A stretch of 7,910 nt of DNA, from the NCBI GenBank assembly GCA_021806765.1, contig JAJZQR010000250.1, positions 1 through 7,910 on the forward strand. The letters run 5' to 3'. The notes beneath the pieces are model-generated. The model did no database searches. It was not told the DNA's origin and worked only from the letters and a program-made list of their open reading frames with translations. Made by a program: the position numbers and the translations under genes. Every line of letters begins with the position of its first letter. Positions within the stretch are counted from its first letter, which is position 1. Source of the DNA: Chloroflexota bacterium. GTDB taxonomy: Bacteria; Chloroflexota; UBA6077. Below are positions 6,628 to 7,910 of the stretch, piece after piece.

Positions 6628-7020
6628 TTACTCGCCAGTGGTTGTGCTTTGGTGCCCTTCGACTCTCGACTCCGCCTCGGACCCCCGCCGGAGAACCCGC
6701 AGCAGGTCCTCGGGACCGGCAGCGACGATCCGCTGCTTGTCGTAGACGTCGATGCCGTTCTCGCGCAGACTGATGGTGATCACTCGGGCCTCCGGGATCT
6801 CCTGGAAGATCCCGGAGATGGTCAGGCAGTGCCCCTCTGGAGCGGTGCTGGAGTCCACAAGGATCACGTCCGGCCGCAACCGTCGGATCTTCTCCAGCGC
6901 CTGGTGATCGTCCCGCTCCATGCCGACCACCTCTACCTCCTTCTCTTGGCCGAGGAGGCTCTGAACGCCTCGGGCAAAGAGGCCGTGGCTATAAAGGATG
7001 AAGACCCTGGACCTCAGCAT
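6628..7020 (-). CDS. Stand-alone degenerate receiver (pseudo-receiver) protein
   Basis: A 130-residue cytosolic protein that matches the receiver domain of NarL-type regulators but lacks a DNA-binding domain. The opening RVFILYSHGLFARGVQSLL aligns with the normal ILLVDDHALFRAGIASLL, so the metal-binding acidic pair is replaced by Tyr10-Ser11. The phosphoacceptor position is kept as Asp56 (VILVDSS) and the Thr position is Ser84, but the conserved Lys of beta-5 is not recognisable (IVAAGPEDLLRVL). Normal Mg-dependent phosphorylation is therefore unlikely. It appears to be the first gene of the cytochrome operon, with a promoter candidate just upstream and 87 nt before the cytochrome gene. It may bind a kinase or regulator as an anti-adaptor. 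The ATG at 7020 has no strong ribosome binding site. Confidence 0.8.
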   Translation of the reverse strand: MLRSRVFILYSHGLFARGVQSLLGQEKEVEVVGMERDDHQALEKIRRLRPDVILVDSSTAPEGHCLTISGIFQEIPEARVITISLRENGIDVYDKQRIVAAGPEDLLRVLRRGSEAESRVEGHQSTTTGE

Positions 7021-7040
7021 GGTGCAACAGCCTATCGTGC

Positions 7041-7069
7041 ATTATGGTACGAACTTAGCCGAATATTAA
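7041..7069 (-). promoter_or_regulatory. Candidate sigma-70-like promoter of the cytochrome operon
   Basis: On the minus strand TTAATA (7064-7069) and CATAAT (7041-7046) are separated by exactly 17 nt, matching four and five of six consensus bases. The predicted start is near 7034, about 14 nt before the receiver ATG. This is an AT-rich island in otherwise GC-rich DNA. An overlapping alternative pairs TAGACG with TAATAT, also at 17 nt. Confidence 0.5.
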
Positions 7070-7104
7070 TCCTGCTCTAAGGTTTCGTCTATCCATCCAG
7101 GTAG

Positions 7105-7134
7105 CTATCTTGGGGGACCCGAAAGAACTATCTT
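7105..7134. promoter_or_regulatory. Paired CTATCTT direct repeat upstream of the operon promoter
   Basis: Two identical CTATCTT boxes at 7105-7111 and 7128-7134 are 23 nt apart from start to start, about two helical turns, and lie some 70-100 nt upstream of the predicted transcription start. Placement suits an activator such as one of the NarL-type regulators. No known site consensus was matched, so this is a candidate only. Confidence 0.3.
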
Positions 7135-7168
7135 TGGACTAGTCCCTTCGGGCTATAGGTGAGAGGCG

Positions 7169-7196
7169 GTAGAGACGCGACATGTCGCGTCTCTAC
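7169..7196. repeat. Perfect 28-bp palindrome at the end of the response regulator gene
   Basis: The arms GTAGAGACGCGA (7169-7180) and TCGCGTCTCTAC (7185-7196) flank a central CATG, and all 28 bases are self-complementary. It contains the TAG stop codon (7193-7195) of the regulator. A transcript would form a 12-bp stem with a four-base loop. No T-run follows in either direction. It resembles dispersed GTAGAGACG-type palindromes known in several bacterial genomes, and may mark the operon end or protect the RNA. Confidence 0.85.
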
Positions 7197-7876
7197 TCGT
7201 TCAACCCCGTTTTGAGGGCGTAGGCCGCCGCCTGCACCCGATTCTCCAGGTGCAGCTTCTCCAGGATGTTGCGCAGGTGGTTCTTGACGGTGTTCTCGGT
7301 GAGGGTGAGGGCGGTGGCGATCTCCCGGTTAGTGGCCCCCGAGGCCACCAGCTTCAGCACCTCCCTTTCCCGAGGTGTCAACTCTGTGCTTGGCTCCGAG
7401 GATGCGGGTTCTTTGGTGCGCGAGGCCTGGGCGGCGAACTCGCTCAACAGCTTGGTGGCCATGATCCGTGAGATAGGGGCCTCGCCTCGGGATATACCCG
7501 CCAGGTAGTCGAACAGTTCCTCAGGTTCCAGGTTCTTCAGCAGGTAGCCGTGGGCCCCGTTCTTTATCGCCTCGAAGAGGTCCCGATCCTGGTCGGATAC
7601 CGTGAGCATGACCACCTTCACCGCGGGCAACTCCTCCCGGATCTTCCGAGTGGCCTCGATCCCGTCCATGCCGGGCATGTGGAGGTCCATGAGAACCAGA
7701 TCGGGCCTCAGCTTTCGGGCACATTCCAACGCCTCCTGGCCGTCCTGGGCCTGACCTATTACCTCCAGATCCTCTCTAGAGGCCAGAAGACTGGCTATGC
7801 CGGCCCGAAAGAGGGCGTGGTCGTCAACCAGCAGTATTCTGAGGGAACGCTCTCGATCCTGTTCCTCGTTGCTCAA
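7193..7876 (-). CDS. NarL/FixJ-family response regulator, partner of a kinase running off the window
   Basis: A 227-residue cytosolic transcription regulator. The receiver (about 12-128) has Asp18-Asp19, phosphoacceptor Asp64 in LVLMDLHMPGMDG, Thr92 and Lys114. A linker rich in Ser, Glu and Pro (about 150-164) leads to a LuxR-type helix-turn-helix (about 165-227) with LTPREREVLKLVASGATN and TENTVKNHLRNILEKL. The TTG start at 7876 is the only reasonable one: a stop codon lies 12 nt upstream, AGGTGAGG (7884-7891) sits 7 nt before it, and no other start occurs before the conserved receiver. The gene overlaps the upstream kinase by 53 nt. It is transcribed towards the cytochrome operon and ends in a palindrome 172 nt from it. 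It could regulate that operon, but nothing in the sequence proves this. Confidence 0.93.
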   Translation of the reverse strand: MSNEEQDRERSLRILLVDDHALFRAGIASLLASREDLEVIGQAQDGQEALECARKLRPDLVLMDLHMPGMDGIEATRKIREELPAVKVVMLTVSDQDRDLFEAIKNGAHGYLLKNLEPEELFDYLAGISRGEAPISRIMATKLLSEFAAQASRTKEPASSEPSTELTPREREVLKLVASGATNREIATALTLTENTVKNHLRNILEKLHLENRVQAAAYALKTGLNE

Positions 7877-7910
7877 AGGGAAACCTCACCTGAACTCTGG
7901 TGCCCTCGCC
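7824..7910 (-). CDS. C-terminal tail of a sensor histidine kinase (partial, continues beyond the window)
   Basis: Read from the window edge, the minus strand encodes GEGTRVQVRFPFEQ and then a short basic tail, ending at TGA (7824-7826). The pattern Gly-x-Gly-Thr followed by alternating hydrophobic residues and a Pro is the last beta strand of HATPase_c domains, and matches the end of the other kinase here (GAGTQLRIEVPLE). Only 28 residues are visible. The tail runs 53 nt into the regulator gene in another frame. Being directly upstream of a NarL-type regulator supports the assignment. The sensor type cannot be told. Confidence 0.75.
   Translation of the reverse strand, partial: GEGTRVQVRFPFEQRGTGSRAFPQNTAG
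7884..7891 (-). promoter_or_regulatory. Ribosome binding site supporting the TTG start of the second regulator
   Basis: AGGTGAGG on the minus strand lies 7 nt upstream of the TTG at 7876, inside the coding sequence of the preceding kinase. Confidence 0.5.

Overview
The window is GC-rich bacterial DNA dominated by two-component signalling and multihaem electron-transfer genes. Compact same-strand genes with short overlaps, NarL-type response regulators, a nine-haem membrane cytochrome, in-gene tandem repeats (7-bp GTGCTGA and 8-bp CTCCGCGT-type) and palindromic intergenic repeats together suggest a Chloroflexota-like organism. That assignment is inferred from style, because no rRNA or other marker gene is present.

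Layout. (1) Positions 93-1262 (+) hold a class I/II PLP aminotransferase with a strong ribosome binding site. (2) Positions 1296-1373 are a nested palindromic repeat between this gene and the convergent next block, probably acting as a two-way terminator. (3) Positions 7020 down to 1378 (-) are a likely five-gene operon. In transcription order it encodes a small stand-alone degenerate receiver (7020-6628), a nine-haem c-type cytochrome with a C-terminal membrane anchor (6540-5326), a four-helix cytochrome b-like membrane protein (5315-4401), a large sensor histidine kinase (4399-2021) and a NarL/FixJ response regulator (2034-1378). The last four genes are packed with gaps of 1-10 nt or a short overlap. 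(4) Positions 7021-7192 are a regulatory intergenic region with a candidate promoter and repeated CTATCTT boxes. (5) Positions 7169-7196 are a perfect 28-bp palindrome containing the stop codon of the next gene. (6) Positions 7876-7193 (-) encode a second NarL-type regulator, preceded at 7910-7824 by the C-terminal tail of another histidine kinase that runs off the window and overlaps the regulator by 53 nt.

How the parts may work together. The cytochrome b and nonahaem cytochrome c genes look like a quinone-linked module that moves electrons between the membrane quinone pool and the outside of the cell. The adjacent kinase carries its own c-type haem motif (CHGCH) in its extracytoplasmic Cache-like domain and seven cysteines in its cytoplasmic GAF domain. 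It therefore looks able to sense redox state, gas or electron flow on both sides of the membrane and to signal to the NarL-type regulator. The degenerate receiver at the head of the operon lacks the usual acidic pair and DNA-binding domain, so it may be a phosphorylation-independent partner. This self-monitoring respiratory module is the most interesting content of the window. Its electron donor and acceptor cannot be told from the sequence.
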